A DNA stretch of 64,000 nt from Diadema setosum. Its lineage: Eukaryota > Echinodermata > Echinoidea > Diadematoida > Diadematidae. Shown one piece after another: positions 48,001 through 57,105 of the stretch; position 1 is the stretch's first letter, and each line of letters starts with the position of its first letter. Under the pieces are notes generated by a model that did no database searches, was not told the DNA's origin, and worked only from the letters and a program-made list of their open reading frames with translations. The DNA lies in the NCBI GenBank assembly GCA_033980235.1, contig CM067075.1, positions 895,667 to 959,666 of the forward strand, in the 5' to 3' direction. A program made the position numbers and the translations under genes.

Positions 48001-48866
48001 AATGGGGAAAAAGCACGTAAATCGCTAACACAAACGGTGAAGCTCGGTTCAGCAGACGACATTCAACACCGAGCCCAGCACCAGCGACCGGAAATACATC
48101 ATAATTTTGAGGTCAACTTCCAACACCGACGTGATTTCAAGTTCGGTTTTCTATAGCGCCGGTGCTAGTGCTGAGATAGCACTAACACTAGCACTAGCAC
48201 AGAACTTGAAATCATCTAGTAGGTCTGGTCTTTCATGACACAATCAAGTTTATGTTTAATACAATTAGAAGTCTAGGCCTACAAATTTGTACATGATAGG
48301 CTTGACCGAAAGATCGGTCTGTATCTGTCCGTCGGGGAATGTTCCGCGGAGACTACGTCTGGCTTCACGGATCCCCCGAGGACAGCGTTAATGGCAAAAT
48401 ATAAAAGAGTCCTCCTGACAGACGGATCTTTCTGTCTAATGATAGGCCTACCAATGGCAATACCTACAAGTTGTACGCTACAGACGACAGTGTAGATTCT
48501 ACCTGCTGCCTACATTTATACCATTTAAATTTTATACCAGCTAACATAACAGTCTTCACAGTTTACACATTACTACCATGCTTAAATTACAAGCCAAGTT
48601 TTTTAGTGCAGTGCAATACAACAGTCCAGTAAATTATTACCAAACTCACCACTCATGAACTCACTAAGATCAAACTGTTTCAGTGTTAGAACTACACTGT
48701 AGGCGTAGATCCTACACTGAAACTGTGTAAGTGAGCAACGACCCAGCCAACAAAACGTACCTTCTTCTGGAGTTATTGTGGTTGTTGGTTGTGTAGCTGC
48801 TTCTATAAGAACAATGGCGAAACACAATGACAGCGCGAATATGAAGAAACTCCTCGTTTTATCCAT
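22921..48866 (-). CDS. PTTG1IP: PTTG1IP-like type I membrane protein (7 coding exons, proximal 3' end)
   Basis: The coding exons are 48866-48761, 40776-40721, 39363-39258, 38260-38149, 37209-37144, 36185-36139 and 22970-22921. All have AG acceptors and GTRNG-type donors, and the phases agree at every junction. The product is 180 residues, the same length I recall for human PTTG1IP. Order: signal peptide (about 1-24); short Thr/Pro stretch; PSI-like cysteine-rich domain (about 37-88) with an N-T-S sequon at 41-43; the hallmark ARWGTC followed by INFEALII; a transmembrane helix (about 92-112); a CCIYCCCC cluster just inside the membrane; a Lys/Arg/Glu-rich helical tail (127-165) ending NDEIRRKYG; and a Y174-H-K-F177 sorting-type motif where human has YARF. 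The family binds securin (PTTG1) and helps bring it to the nucleus, and it occurs in Golgi, plasma membrane, vesicles and nucleus. Orthology is inferred from remembered family sequence, but the match spans all exons. Confidence 0.93.
23510..23522. repeat. Poly(G) tract
   Basis: A run of about 12 G. Confidence 0.9.
23934..24350 (-). mobile_element. tRNA-like sequence between two ~80-bp direct repeats
   Basis: On the minus strand an A box TAGCTCAGTCGG (24069-24058) and B box GGTTCGAATCC (24026-24016) have tRNA spacing. The acceptor and anticodon stems do not pair properly, so this is a tRNA-derived SINE or pseudogene rather than a tRNA. It is flanked by diverged direct repeats at about 23934-24008 and 24267-24350 (AAACAGAAGAAAACTGACC versus AAACAGAGGAAAACTGACC). 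Confidence 0.6.
24373..24520. repeat. GGTGGCC-rich repeat, copy 1
   Basis: GGGCTCCACACTAACTTTTA is followed by several TTTTTGGTGGCC units. A related stretch is at about 59929-60148 (GGCTCAACATTAAC plus GGTGGCC units). Confidence 0.55.
26026..26235 (+). mobile_element. TACTGTAAAAC TIR element, copy 1
   Basis: TACTGTAAAACGAGGAATG at the left and ATAATGTTTTACAGTA at the right. The interior carries GTGCATTTTAAT, GCCGCAAAAAAGGCCGTC and AATTCGCGAAAATTTCATGC. Related copies are at about 27004-27300 and 56905-57105. Confidence 0.7.
27004..27300 (-). mobile_element. TACTGTAAAAC TIR element, copy 2 (reverse)
   Basis: Carries the same internal blocks in reverse order and orientation (AAATTTCGCGAATTGGAGCC, CGCATGCATTTTAATTTCGC). 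Boundaries are approximate. Confidence 0.6.
27808..27861. repeat. C-rich tract passing into (CAAAA)n
   Basis: Poly(C) then poly(A) then CAAAA units. Confidence 0.9.
27985..28910. repeat. ~320-bp tandem repeat with terminal GACGGAC tract and hairpin
   Basis: The block TAGAGAAGATT...AAAGATTCCTT recurs at about 28000, 28324 and 28643 (period about 320 bp), with shared CCTAGGGATGC, CTGCCAAGTTTGG and TCAAGAAGAAGATGAAAATG. The array ends in GACGGACGACGGACAACGG and a hairpin, CTCACTTGAGCC-TTC-GGCTCAGGTGAG (28878-28904). Open frames through the units are likely incidental. Confidence 0.85.
29018..29314 (+). mobile_element. Truncated copy of the 8356-8750 TTAA element
   Basis: It starts TTAAAGGGATCATATAGTTT and follows the 8356 copy through CCAAACCCGATTTTCATC and AATTCCTCTTAAAA, then stops. 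About the last 100 bp and the right terminus are missing. Confidence 0.78.
31627..31697. repeat. (C)n(A)n(TA)n compound tract
   Basis: About 10 C, about 22 A, then TA repeats. Confidence 0.95.
32447..33011. mobile_element. TTAA-bounded foldback MITE, intact copy (565 bp)
   Basis: TTAAAGGGAAGGTAAACCC to GGTTTATCTTCCCTTTAA. Inverted arms of about 200 bp include CACTGATGTGTTCT, TTTTTAAAGTTTTGG and CCGCTGGATGAGGAGACTAC. No coding capacity. It is the reference for the copies at 16165 and 45106. Confidence 0.85.
33520..33681. mobile_element. CATTTCATGAAG family, copy 2
   Basis: GGGGGCATTTCATGAAGCG to GCTTCTCGAAATTCCCTCC. Interior ACAAATTTGCTGG is duplicated, and an A tract interrupts the right arm. 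Confidence 0.65.
36139..36185 (-). CDS. PTTG1IP: PTTG1IP coding exon 6 (conserved DEIRRKYG)
   Basis: 47 bp, acceptor CCTTTTCAG, donor GTAAGTCT. Reads KAERKAKNDEIRRKY and ends in phase 1 on the first base of a Gly codon. This is the most conserved tail segment of the family (human ...HDEIRKKYG). Reading through the donor continues open for about 30 codons, so intron retention would give a different C-terminus, but no family similarity supports it. Confidence 0.92.
37144..37209 (-). CDS. PTTG1IP: PTTG1IP coding exon 5 (charged cytoplasmic helix)
   Basis: 66 bp, acceptor CTCTTTCAG, donor GTAAGAG. Reads WAREDAKTERQKEERRMKHEQ. It is highly charged and likely helical, equivalent to the human EREERR/RQEERR segment that precedes the nuclear-localisation-type basic region. 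Confidence 0.9.
38149..38260 (-). CDS. PTTG1IP: PTTG1IP coding exon 4 (transmembrane segment)
   Basis: 112 bp, acceptor TTTCTCTGCAG, donor GTGAGTTC. It encodes NFEALIISMSVIAGMILIG followed by VPCCIYCCCCRGSGNKA. This is the single transmembrane helix plus a juxtamembrane cysteine cluster (possible palmitoylation sites), as in the human protein. It ends in phase 2. Confidence 0.93.
39258..39363 (-). CDS. PTTG1IP: PTTG1IP coding exon 3 (PSI domain core)
   Basis: 106 bp with a TTTCACCTATAG acceptor and a GTAAGTC donor. It encodes CYYCLSTKRC followed by a YPASDILP segment and ends in SEARWGTCL. The C-x2-C-x5-C pattern and the ARWG-x-C signature are diagnostic for PTTG1IP. It ends in phase 1 and completes an Ile codon with exon 4. 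Confidence 0.92.
40721..40776 (-). CDS. PTTG1IP: PTTG1IP coding exon 2 (start of PSI domain)
   Basis: 56 bp flanked by TTTGCAG acceptor and GTAAGTTT donor. Joined to exon 1 it completes a Glu codon and reads CSRLNTSCDACVKAPKAK. The C-x6-C-x2-C spacing matches the beginning of the PTTG1IP ectodomain (human ...C-x2-CLKN...). N41-T-S is a potential N-glycosylation site. Confidence 0.9.
42003..42037. repeat. (TG)n microsatellite
   Basis: About 14 TG units in PTTG1IP intron 1. Confidence 0.9.
42339..42501. repeat. (GTTA)n and (GTTT)n microsatellites
   Basis: GTTAGTTA tracts with interruptions, ending in (TTTG)n. Confidence 0.92.
43416..43651. mobile_element. TRCTGTRTAAGC TIR element, copy 2
   Basis: TACTGTATATGTTGTTATTT to AAATAACAGACCTTGTACAG, with the same internal blocks as 13189-13389 (CACTGTTGGAAC, TTGACCTCCTCATTT). 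Confidence 0.72.
45106..46385. mobile_element. TTAA foldback MITE interrupted by a second element
   Basis: The outer element runs from TTAAAGGACAAGTTCACC (45106) to GGTGGACTTGTCCTTTAA (46385). It matches the 32447 family up to GTGTTCTACTAATG (45414), and the match resumes near 46332 with a degenerate GCATTCTCTCAATCC. The ~917-bp block between is foreign to the family. Confidence 0.8.
45413..46333. mobile_element. Inserted element with ~30-bp TIRs and subterminal GACGGAC repeats
   Basis: The left TIR CACTTGTCAATGTAATGACG (continuing CACCCCACTACC) mirrors the right GGTAGTGGGG...GTCATTACATTGACAAGTG. TGCA occurs on both sides and could be a 4-bp target duplication. Subterminal regions carry repeated TTTTTTGACGGACA units (five at the left, two variants at the right). 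A GC-rich core lies at about 45780-46010. Several short frames exist, but none resembles a transposase. Confidence 0.75.
46623..47420. mobile_element. Element with GGTCAATTCCA ends and four TCCCATAAGTCAC motifs
   Basis: GGTCAATTCCAC at 46623 mirrors TGGAATTGACC at 47420. Inside, TCCCATMAGTCAC occurs at 47006, 47028, 47214 and 47395. No coding region recognised. The inferred boundary depends on the short terminal pair. Confidence 0.5.
47470..48214. mobile_element. Inverted-repeat element with GCTAGTGCTAG/TTCAAGTTCGG motifs
   Basis: TGATTTCAAGTTCGGTGCTA at the left mirrors CTAGCACAGAACTTGAAATC at the right. Related internal motifs at about 47945 and 48130 make the interior quasi-repetitive. 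Confidence 0.6.
48303..48437. repeat. Small foldback (GACCGAAAGATCGGTCTGT ends)
   Basis: The left arm GACCGAAAGATCGGTCTGT is a close inverse of the right arm ACAGACGGATCTTTCTGTC. The interior is GC-rich (GTCGGGGAATG...CCCCCGAGG). Confidence 0.55.
48761..48866 (-). CDS. PTTG1IP: PTTG1IP coding exon 1 (signal peptide)
   Basis: This encodes residues 1-35 plus the first base of codon 36. After an MDKTRS start comes a hydrophobic run (FFIFALSLCFAIVLI), then EAATQPTTT, which is a typical secretory signal with likely cleavage near EA|ATQ. The donor is GAAG|GTACGT at 48760. Just upstream of the ATG the minus strand reads TTTACTTTTAG|TCC (AG near 48885), which could be a 3' splice site. A 5'-UTR intron, with the promoter in the CpG-richer stretch near 49.0-49.15 kb, is therefore possible. 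Open-frame reading past the donor gives no family similarity. Confidence 0.88.
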
Positions 48867-48899
48867 TCTGACAGTGGTATATGGACTAAAAGTAAATGA

Positions 48900-49160
48900 A
48901 AATATTATTACTGTGGCTCTTCGACTTCATACGCGCCAGGTAGACTACATGTAACTAATGTTATTCGATAGTGTGTACGCGTATAAAACATGCATACAGA
49001 GTAGTCTACTCGATCCAGTACAATGCAGCGAGCGCGAGCGGGCGCTCAACACAGTAGAATGGGGATTGCACTAACTTTTCACGTACGAGCTTACAATGCA
49101 CTGTGTGATACGCTCTTGTTTTCCTCGAAAACCGTCGATATCGACATCATGTATCGATAA
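48900..49160 (-). promoter_or_regulatory. Candidate PTTG1IP promoter region
   Basis: This is a CG-richer patch (GCAGCGAGCGCGAGCGGGCGC near 49024-49046; ACGCGTATAAAA near 48977) immediately upstream of coding exon 1 on the minus strand. It is the likely site of transcription start or a short 5' UTR exon. The call is by position and composition. Confidence 0.35.
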
Positions 49161-51529
49161 TCTACAAACTTCCGGGTTGCATCTACTTAAAGTGATCACG
49201 AGTAATAATGGTGCAATGGGTATTTAATAGTTCACTTTTAGCCTCGTATTTTAACACTTCGAACAAAGTTTTCTTCTCGCTGGATAAATTCTTGAGCCAT
49301 TTCCACATCAATGAAGAGAGCAATTCGCTAGTAAGAAAATATTCTTGCTCTCAGTTTTTCCGATTCAAAAACATGCAAAGCAATTATCTATAAATTAATA
49401 TCGGGCAGATTCTCTTTCAAACCAGGGAAGTAGTTTATATAAAAGGTGTTCCCACCTCCCCGATCAAGCATGTTGTTTATTTTTCTTTGTCAGCCGATTT
49501 TGAGAGAGAAATGGAGGTAAAAATGTGAAGACCTTTTTGTTTCCTTGTTATAACCCTTTGTCACTGGTGACCTCCCCACACCCCCCTTCGCAAAAAGCGA
49601 TCTGCCCCGTCATTCAACGAAATATCTTTCTTTTTTTTTTAAGTTTGTTGTGTGTCCATCAAACTACATTAAGCAGCATCTTGTATAATACGTATATTAT
49701 GTTTTGAGCGATAAATCATTGTCTGCTGTCTCCTTTTATCAAGATGGGCTACATTTGCACTTTCTTCTCTTCTATTCTTCCGGGGATAGGCCTATATTCC
49801 TAGACCATACAGTATATGAATTAGTCTGAAAAGAAAGACTAGGTAGACAATCACACTCATAGTTCTGTGAAAATTTGAACAATTAAAGTCGGAATAAAAG
49901 TAAGGACGTTGTGAAAACTCGAAAATTCGCTATTGTACACTGCAGTTCATGTGAACTTCTCGCATTTAGGCCTAGTTGTTTTTATTCCAACTCATTGATA
50001 AACTACCCTCGGGGCATCAGAAGGGCAATTTGTCAGTTGAAAGTTTATGAACTGTTAAAAGAGTGAGCTTACTTGTCATCACCTCACAATTCTACATTGA
50101 CCGTGTAGGGAAAAAAAAACTTTTTAAAACTGAAATCATAATTATATAATCATTATCATCATCATTACCATGATCATCATCCTGTGGTGTCAAAATATTA
50201 TCAACCCTATCGTCGTCGTCATCACCATCAGCATTATCCTATAAATCACTATGGAAAATAAAAATAAGATACAGACCAAAATTAAATGTCAATAAGACAA
50301 AGAATGGCAAAATTTACAAAACTGCAAGAACCTTATTATCTCTGTTCCAAGAAGGGCTCCGTGCAGGAAAGAGACCATGGGGCCGTGTGCAGACTCTCAT
50401 ATGATCAGAGATAGCTCCTATACATGCATACACATTTCAAAGGAAATCGCGGAAAGAATGAATAAGTAAACCTCACTTGTGATTTATATTTCTGGCAATA
50501 TGATATATTTAGGTATTCGGTGAGAGCTGGGGCGCACAAAATTATACTAGATGTATACAGTAGTCTACCAGCATTTGATTCATCTTGTCTTTTTCATCTC
50601 TGCCTGACAAAAAGACTGTGCCAAGATGGAAAGACTCGAATCTTTCTTCCACAGTCCGGACAGTGCGGAATCTGTTCGATCCCGTCAAACGTTATGCTAA
50701 ATCGTGGATTTTGTAATACATATTGTACTATGTACATGTGTGATTTGATTTGTTATGAAATTGTTCTGAATATGGAATCAATAAAAGATTATGGAAAAAC
50801 AAAGTTGAGCTAACCTTCTATCGATAGCAGAAAGATTAGTATCGAATGATCGGGCCGGTGGGAGTTTCTCGTTCTGTGCTGTAACAATGACGTCATTGCC
50901 CCTCAATAAAGTTTACGTTTTTAGCAGACGTTTAATGATACACAGTCACGTGTACTGGGCTCACACGGGTAAATAATTCCCCATAGACACGTGTGTTAAA
51001 ATTCAAAATTTAAAAAAATTATGTAAAATAACTGGGAGAAATGAGGTATTTCATCTTCACTAACCTGGATAAGTGAGCTATACCCTGTCATCCATCAAAT
51101 TTCCAAGACGGGTTCGTCAGCTCAAACTCTGTCCAAGGGTCCGCAAAGCCAGACTACGAGTTCTTTTCACTCTATATTTTCTGCACCCAATGAAATAATA
51201 ATAGTCCCTTCAAATTCCATGAGAAAAGTTTTCATCTTCAAACCAAAATGCAGTTTGTAGAGGAATTCACATTCAATATCTGCAGCTTTTCAGTTTTATG
51301 CCAACTGCATTATTGATTTTTGATTATTTTTTTCCTTCATTTATTTTGGTATCTTGAAGGGGTCTGGAACATTCCATTTTATTTACAGGTGTGAGCCCAC
51401 AGAACTCTTACCCCGAGTTCTGTGTGTGAGCCCTACTCAATACATCCGATGGTAAATAAGTCCTTAAATACTTGATAGGCACGAGCCATCAACGTTCTAT
51501 TAATGAAATACCCAGAAACATCAATGCCA
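49161..51529. other. Intergenic, no gene recognised
   Basis: AT-rich. Contains ATCATC-type microsatellite stretches near 50150-50230. A 97-codon plus frame (50520-50813) overlaps an AATAAA near 50780, but nothing in it is recognisable. Confidence 0.4.
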
Positions 51530-52296
51530 ATGAAGTACGGGGGGGGGGGGGGGGGGCAATATATATCAGTCCCCCCCCCCCCCCCATATAGTTCCAGAGA
51601 TGTGGACAATTTTCGTGAATTTTCTTGAATTTTAATTCTGAAAACGCAATACTTCCCTCGCGTGGGAGGGAGAAACACCTCGCCCCATCTTCCATAAAAA
51701 AAAAAAAAAATTGAGGGACAAATATATAATTTTACCCCCAAATAATTCCCGAGATGCAGAAAATTTTCTCACTTTTTTTTTTGAGAGAAAATTTTCCAAA
51801 TATTTCACCCGTGTGCACCAAATCATTGAATTTCAATTCTGAAAATTCAAAGTATCCCTCTATCATGGAAGGGGGACACCCCCCCCCCCCCCCCCCCCCC
51901 GTTAGGTCTCCTTCCATACTTTTACAACATATTTTCGAGATTGACAAATTTCGGAATATTTCATCAATATTAAGAGTGCATCAGATCTGTCACTTCAATT
52001 CACAAATTCAAAAGTTGGAGGGGACATCCTTTTTCCATTTGATTACCCATCTCCCGCCGGCTTCCCATCCATAAACTTGGAACATTTCCTTGATCGACAA
52101 TATTTCCCAGATGATTCCACCATAAATGCACTGTGTAGACAAGATTTTTATTTATCTTTTAATTTATTTATTCAGTTTTCTTTACCCAGAATAGCCCCAT
52201 CAGTGGTTTATTATACACTGTTATCCTAGGGGGCCCTGGCGCAGCAGAATGACAAAATATAACAGTTAGTTCAACATACACAAAATAACAAATCAA

Positions 52297-52559
52297 CTCT
52301 CTAAAAAAAAAAAAATCGAGTGAAAATATTCACTCTTAAAGGAGTGAATACAAAAAAGAGTGAATTTAGAGTGAAATAGGAGAGAATTTTTGAGTGAAAA
52401 TGTTCATTTTCACTCGTTTTAGAGTGACCTCAGGGATCACTCCAAAATCATCGAGTGATCCTTGAGGTCACTCCAATTTCACTCTAAATTCACTCTTTTT
52501 TGTATTCACTCCTTTCAGAGTGAATGTTTTCACTCGATTTTTTTTTTTTTTTTAGAGAG
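52297..52559. repeat. AGTGAA-rich foldback element, copy 2
   Basis: Same architecture as 10097-10386: CTCTCTAAAAAAA...CGAGTGAAAATATTCACTC, central CAGGGATCACTCC/GAGTGATCCTTGAGG, ending in a long T run and AGAGAG. Confidence 0.85.
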
Positions 52560-53004
52560 AAGGACATCCCTTTTTTTTTACATCGTAACATCAAAACAAT
52601 ATCAATACTATACATAAAAGTTAGATATCACCAAAGGTATCCAGGAATGTCCTCGAGTGACGAATCACATGCACCAGTCATAACATGGGGAAACACCACC
52701 AAACAGGAATATAGAAGCACAAAACAGGAGCAGGGTGCGGGGAGGTGCACTCAGTGCGCTGCTGCAAAGGCTCCCCACGCATGGAGGGGTTGGGGACACC
52801 CCCCCCCCCCTTCCACACCCTTCCTCTGCCATATGCCCCCTCTCCCTCCATGCATTATGGCCTCACTTAATTGGCCACCTCCCTGGTTGAATGCAATCCT
52901 ATAATAACAAATACCAAAACTCCGTATATGGGAAGGGAATATCTCCTCAGACATCCTTCAATCTCCTTATACACAGATGGCAGTCTTATCACTTCTCGGA
53001 TGCA

Positions 53005-53158
53005 AAAATAAAAAAATAAAAAAATAAAAAATAAATAAATACATAAATAAATACATACATACATAAATATTTAAATAAATAAATACATACATACATAAAT
53101 ATTTAAATAAATAAATAAATAAATAAATGAATAAATAAATAAATAAATAAATAAATGT
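53005..53158. repeat. (AAAT)n microsatellite
   Basis: AAAT/AATA units with ACAT interruptions. Confidence 0.95.
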
Positions 53159-54559
53159 TCGGATATTCCACCAAAAGTGTGCGCCATAACGTTGAATTTA
53201 AATTGAATACTTATTCTAAAAGTGCAAAAGTTTCCTCGAATGGGAGGGGATTTATTCATTACCCCCCCCCCCCGAAAATCTCCGTGATCGGTCAATTCCC
53301 TTCCTTATAGATCTATAGACGCGGTACACTTTGGGGATTGACAATGTTCCAAATATTCCACAAAAGCCATGCATCATGTATTTCAATTCTAAATCATGCA
53401 AAAGTCCCGCTCGTGACGAAAGGGGATACCCCGTCCCACCCCCCCCCCCCCCGTCAACTTCCCTACACTTATACATTATGCAGAGTAATGACGCACAATC
53501 ACATGCAGAACAAGAGGGAGGATACCCCCCCCCCCCCCCCCCCCCCCAACACACACAGCCTTCACCGCTCGGTCGTTCTGCTCCATCGCGCATATTTTTC
53601 ACCTTTTGCAAGACTTTCAAATCTTCTTGGGATTCTATAATACAGTACATTCAGTATCAATGCTCCTGGAGCTCTCCCTATACTACAATATTTTGTACGC
53701 GGAAGAGGCTCTGCAAGTGGAGTGTGAAGAGATGCGGGATTGCCTTTAGAACTTTCAAGGTAGTTATTGGCTGATAGACTGAAATACAGAATATTAAGTT
53801 CTACCGTTACTATAATACCAACCACCCCCAAGAGTCTGCTTTTTGTACTGTTTGCAATATCACAAAACAAAATGTGAAGAAAATAAGAAATATCAACCCA
53901 TAGCTGTTCGCACTTTAAAACTAGATGTATAGAGGTAGAAAATTGTTGTGTACCAATACACAATCCCTGGCATGTGGTAGAACCAAATCATATTTTTACA
54001 ATAGGTCCTACATAGGAATGCTAGGGCGTAACCACTTTTGCCCTCCCCCCCCCCCTGCCCCCCCCCCCCCTTTTTTTTGGCCCCGGAAGTGGCACCCCGA
54101 AAAAAAAAATGGATAAAAGCTTTCACCGATTTGCTGATGAAACTCGGAAGTGGCACCAAAAATATAAACTGCCACCTCCCCCCAACTTTTGAAAACTTGG
54201 CGCCAGCCATGATTTAAGAATATACACTGATGCATCCAAAAGAGTCTGAAAAATAATGGTACATGCAGCTGTACTACGGCAGTTGCCTTTTATGTTCCTC
54301 AGATGAATGTTTCAGTAGCGAAAAAAAAATATCAATTTCAATAATGTAGAGCGGAATAAGTAGCCATAGTAATGGCACTAAATTGGATTGAAAAAGAATA
54401 ACAGTTCAACCATTTCAGACGATAAATTGATGTTAACGGTCTCTTTGAGTAGTTTGTATAAGGTAGAAAATGTTTCAAATGATAATAGAGCCTAAATAGT
54501 ACAAAGATAATAAATAATATTACATGGGAATACAAATATTCTTTTAATAGATTCCCTCA

Positions 54560-54960
54560 CATCGTTATTTCCATAGTGATCCAAGTGGTTGACTCTCTCG
54601 CTCGGGACGCGAAATTGCAGATGACTGGATGAAGGATCTTTGGTACGATCTGGCAGTCGAGTGAGATGCGTCCGATAGAGGGCGACATTACTTTTAGTAT
54701 TAGATGTGTGTGAAGTGAGATGTGGTGACTCTCCACCTACAGGCCTAGCGCCTACGTACTAACGTACGTCCGTCCGATCCTGACGTACGTACCCACCACC
54801 ATACCATGTAATGTACCACTACTAGCCAGAGCTTCCGGCCGGCCGCACCGGCGATCGAGTCACACCGATACCGCGATATACCGACCAACAATACTGAGCT
54901 TCGACTGACTAATACTCTGCTGCTCTGCAAAGATTGGATGGGTTCGTTAGTTTGTTATCT
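54560..54960 (+). promoter_or_regulatory. CpG-richer candidate promoter / first-exon region of the phosphatase gene
   Basis: Compared with its surroundings this block is rich in CG dinucleotides (CGCTCGGGACGCG, repeated ACGTACG, CCGGCCGGCCGCACCGGCG). It lies about 2.5 kb upstream of the coding exon, where a 5' non-coding exon is expected. No TATA box is evident. Assignment rests on composition and position only. Confidence 0.35.
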
Positions 54961-55495
54961 TCTTCACATACCTAATACCATTATTTTCTAATGAGACGTC
55001 GCATCTGTCTGCAATTGGAAAGAACTTCTGTGTCTATAATCGTAGTGCTGGAGTCTGACGTTATCGTTATTTGTGTTCGTTCACTATCACTCACCATTGC
55101 ATTGAATACCATCAATCACTGACACAGTCACAGATGATTGAGATAGTCAACTGATTGAGCTGTGTAGGCTAATGAATTTTACACGTTGTATAATTGTATC
55201 AACAACATGAACAAGGGGTAGTAGTAGGCCTACACGAATTTCTGAGTTAATTGTGGGCACTCACTGGGAAAATAAAGAAGAAGGGTTTGGTCAAAATGTA
55301 GATCTATATTGCCAATCAGCATTTAATACTAGGGAGATGTATGTCTAACAGTGGTGCAATGCCAATGGCAATGCAACTACAATTTACAAAATGTCAAAGG
55401 CAAAGCCCATCATCATCACTGTTGATATAGCTACAGGCCTAGTGTATTTGAGCTGTTTAATGGAGTTCTTTATTGGTACAGGTAATTATATGTAC

Positions 55496-56592
55496 TACAG
55501 TCAAATCTGCCTTTAATAGCGGGCACCTGTCTATTTATAGCGGCCACTGAAAAATCCCCCCCCCCCCGAGAAAAAGCCCCATTAGACCCTTTCTAGTGTT
55601 AAATGTTAAAGACCCTGTGTAAAGCGGCCACCTGTCGCTGTCTAAAACGCGGCCAGTGGCCACAAATTTTGTTTCCAGTGGTAGATTTTAACCTATCCAT
55701 AGCAGCCACAGACCTGATGGAGCCATAGCCGAGACGATAAAATTCAGCATGTTTTTCTGCTTTGTAGCCGTGCTAGTCATTCATGGGCAACATTCAGGCA
55801 GTGATTGCCACTAATTTATTCATCACTTTCAGTCATAATAATGCACAAGTGTTAAGCTTTCTTCATGACTGTACACATGCTACTGTGTAACAACCATTGA
55901 TAAACACGGCATTGTCCAATGCATAAAACACACGTGTGCATGTACACACATGACTTACAGATCATACAACGAGGATTTAAATGTATGTATCACCAAGCGT
56001 TGTGGGACAGGACAGGTTGTGGGAGCGGACTACAAATTTTCTTCCACAAATGCAATAAAATCCCATGAAATAAGCATAAAATACAATGGCTTTTGAATAA
56101 ATATTTTATGCCAATTTTTGAGGTAACTTCTCTAAAGCAGATTTCGGCGATTTGTTTCATGATTTGTCAACCAGAAGAAGCGCACAATATTCTATCACAC
56201 ACACGATGTGAAACTTGTGCGCGTGTTTAAGTTAGAAACAACAAACTTCAGTGTTAATCCATTCCCATAGACAATACACGCAGGCTGGCTACAACGTTCA
56301 AAATTTATTTGCAAGGGTTTCAGTTAAGTTCTCTACGACAAAAATTGATTTTGTTCGCTTTGCTTTGGAAGAACTGTTAAGTATCATTTTCAGAACCTCA
56401 TCATTGTGTATTGGAATATTTTTATTGAGAATGGCAATGTGAAAAATTCATCTAAATCTCAACTTCTTAAGTGTCTGGGTACACAACCCCCCATCATGTA
56501 CATGTAGGCAGTGCACACAAAGTGGATAACCTGTCTATAGCGGCCACTCTATTTGTTTCCCTTGAGTGGCTGTATAGACAGGTTTGACTGTA
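55496..56592. mobile_element. TA-CAGTCAAACCTG element (1.1 kb)
   Basis: TACAGTCAAATCTGCC at the left and GACAGGTTTGACTGTA at the right. Inside each end is a TATAGCGGCCAC block. TA boundaries and CAGT termini suggest a pogo/Tc1-mariner-type non-autonomous element. No transposase seen. It would lie in the 5' intron of the phosphatase gene. Confidence 0.65.
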
Positions 56593-56904
56593 TGTAATCA
56601 GCTTTCTTTAGTCTCATTAGTTTAGCCTCCTAGACTGTAAAGTATTTAGCCTTGGGATAGTGATCGCTTAGTATGAAATGCTCAAAATTTGAGCTACATT
56701 TGTACATGTATGACCTGTTATTCTCTAGATCTATAGTACAGTATAAAGCTGGAATTATGATAATCCGTTCTTGGACCTTGTCCTCTTACCTACATAAAGC
56801 TGACACTATCTTCATTGACCATTGTTCACACCAACCCAATAAATACTATCAAAGATAAAAGCTGCAAAACACTCACGATTGAAATTACAGAAATTGTGTT
56901 ACAT

Positions 56905-57105
56905 CCTGTAAACGAATGTTTGCGTGCATTTTAATTTCGCATATTTTGTGGGCGCCAAGATTCGCGAAATTAAAATGCATGCGAAAGTTCTTGTCCACAC
57001 TATATGCACTGAATGCCAGTGGCAATTCGCGAAAATTTCATGCCGCAAAAAAGGCTGTCGGCTCCAATTCACGAAAATTTTATCCTGCGAATCATGTTTT
57101 ACAGT
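56905..57105 (+). mobile_element. TACTGTAAAAC TIR element, copy 3
   Basis: CCTGTAAACGAATGTTTGCG to ATCATGTTTTACAGT, with GCCGCAAAAAAGGCTGTCGG and paired TTCGCGAAATTAAAATGCAT blocks. Confidence 0.68.

Larger units (their letters stand above)
40777..48760 (-). other. PTTG1IP intron 1
   Basis: A 7,984-bp GT-AG intron. Its distal half is crowded with inverted-repeat elements (43416-43651, 45106-46385, 46623-47420, 47470-48214, 48303-48437). It also holds a (TG)n tract and GTTA/GTTT microsatellites. No further conserved exon was found: exons 1 and 2 join in phase without one. Confidence 0.85.
51530..54200. repeat. Degenerate repeat array with recurrent poly(C) tracts
   Basis: Diverged units of roughly 150-200 bp share ATATTYCACC, TTCAATTCTGAAAATTCAAA, a 'CTCGTGGGAGGG'-like block and a run of 9-24 C. 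C tracts lie near 51573, 51879, 52798, 53262, 53437, 53525 and 54046-54071. A G tract at 51540-51557 faces the C tract at 51573. The array is interrupted by the foldback at 52297-52559 and (AAAT)n at 53005-53158. Open frames rich in Pro or Gly here are artefacts. Confidence 0.75.

Noticed and set aside
53252..53774. Pro-rich and Gly-rich frames of 130-147 codons
   Set aside because: They arise from poly(C)/poly(G) tracts in a degenerate repeat array.
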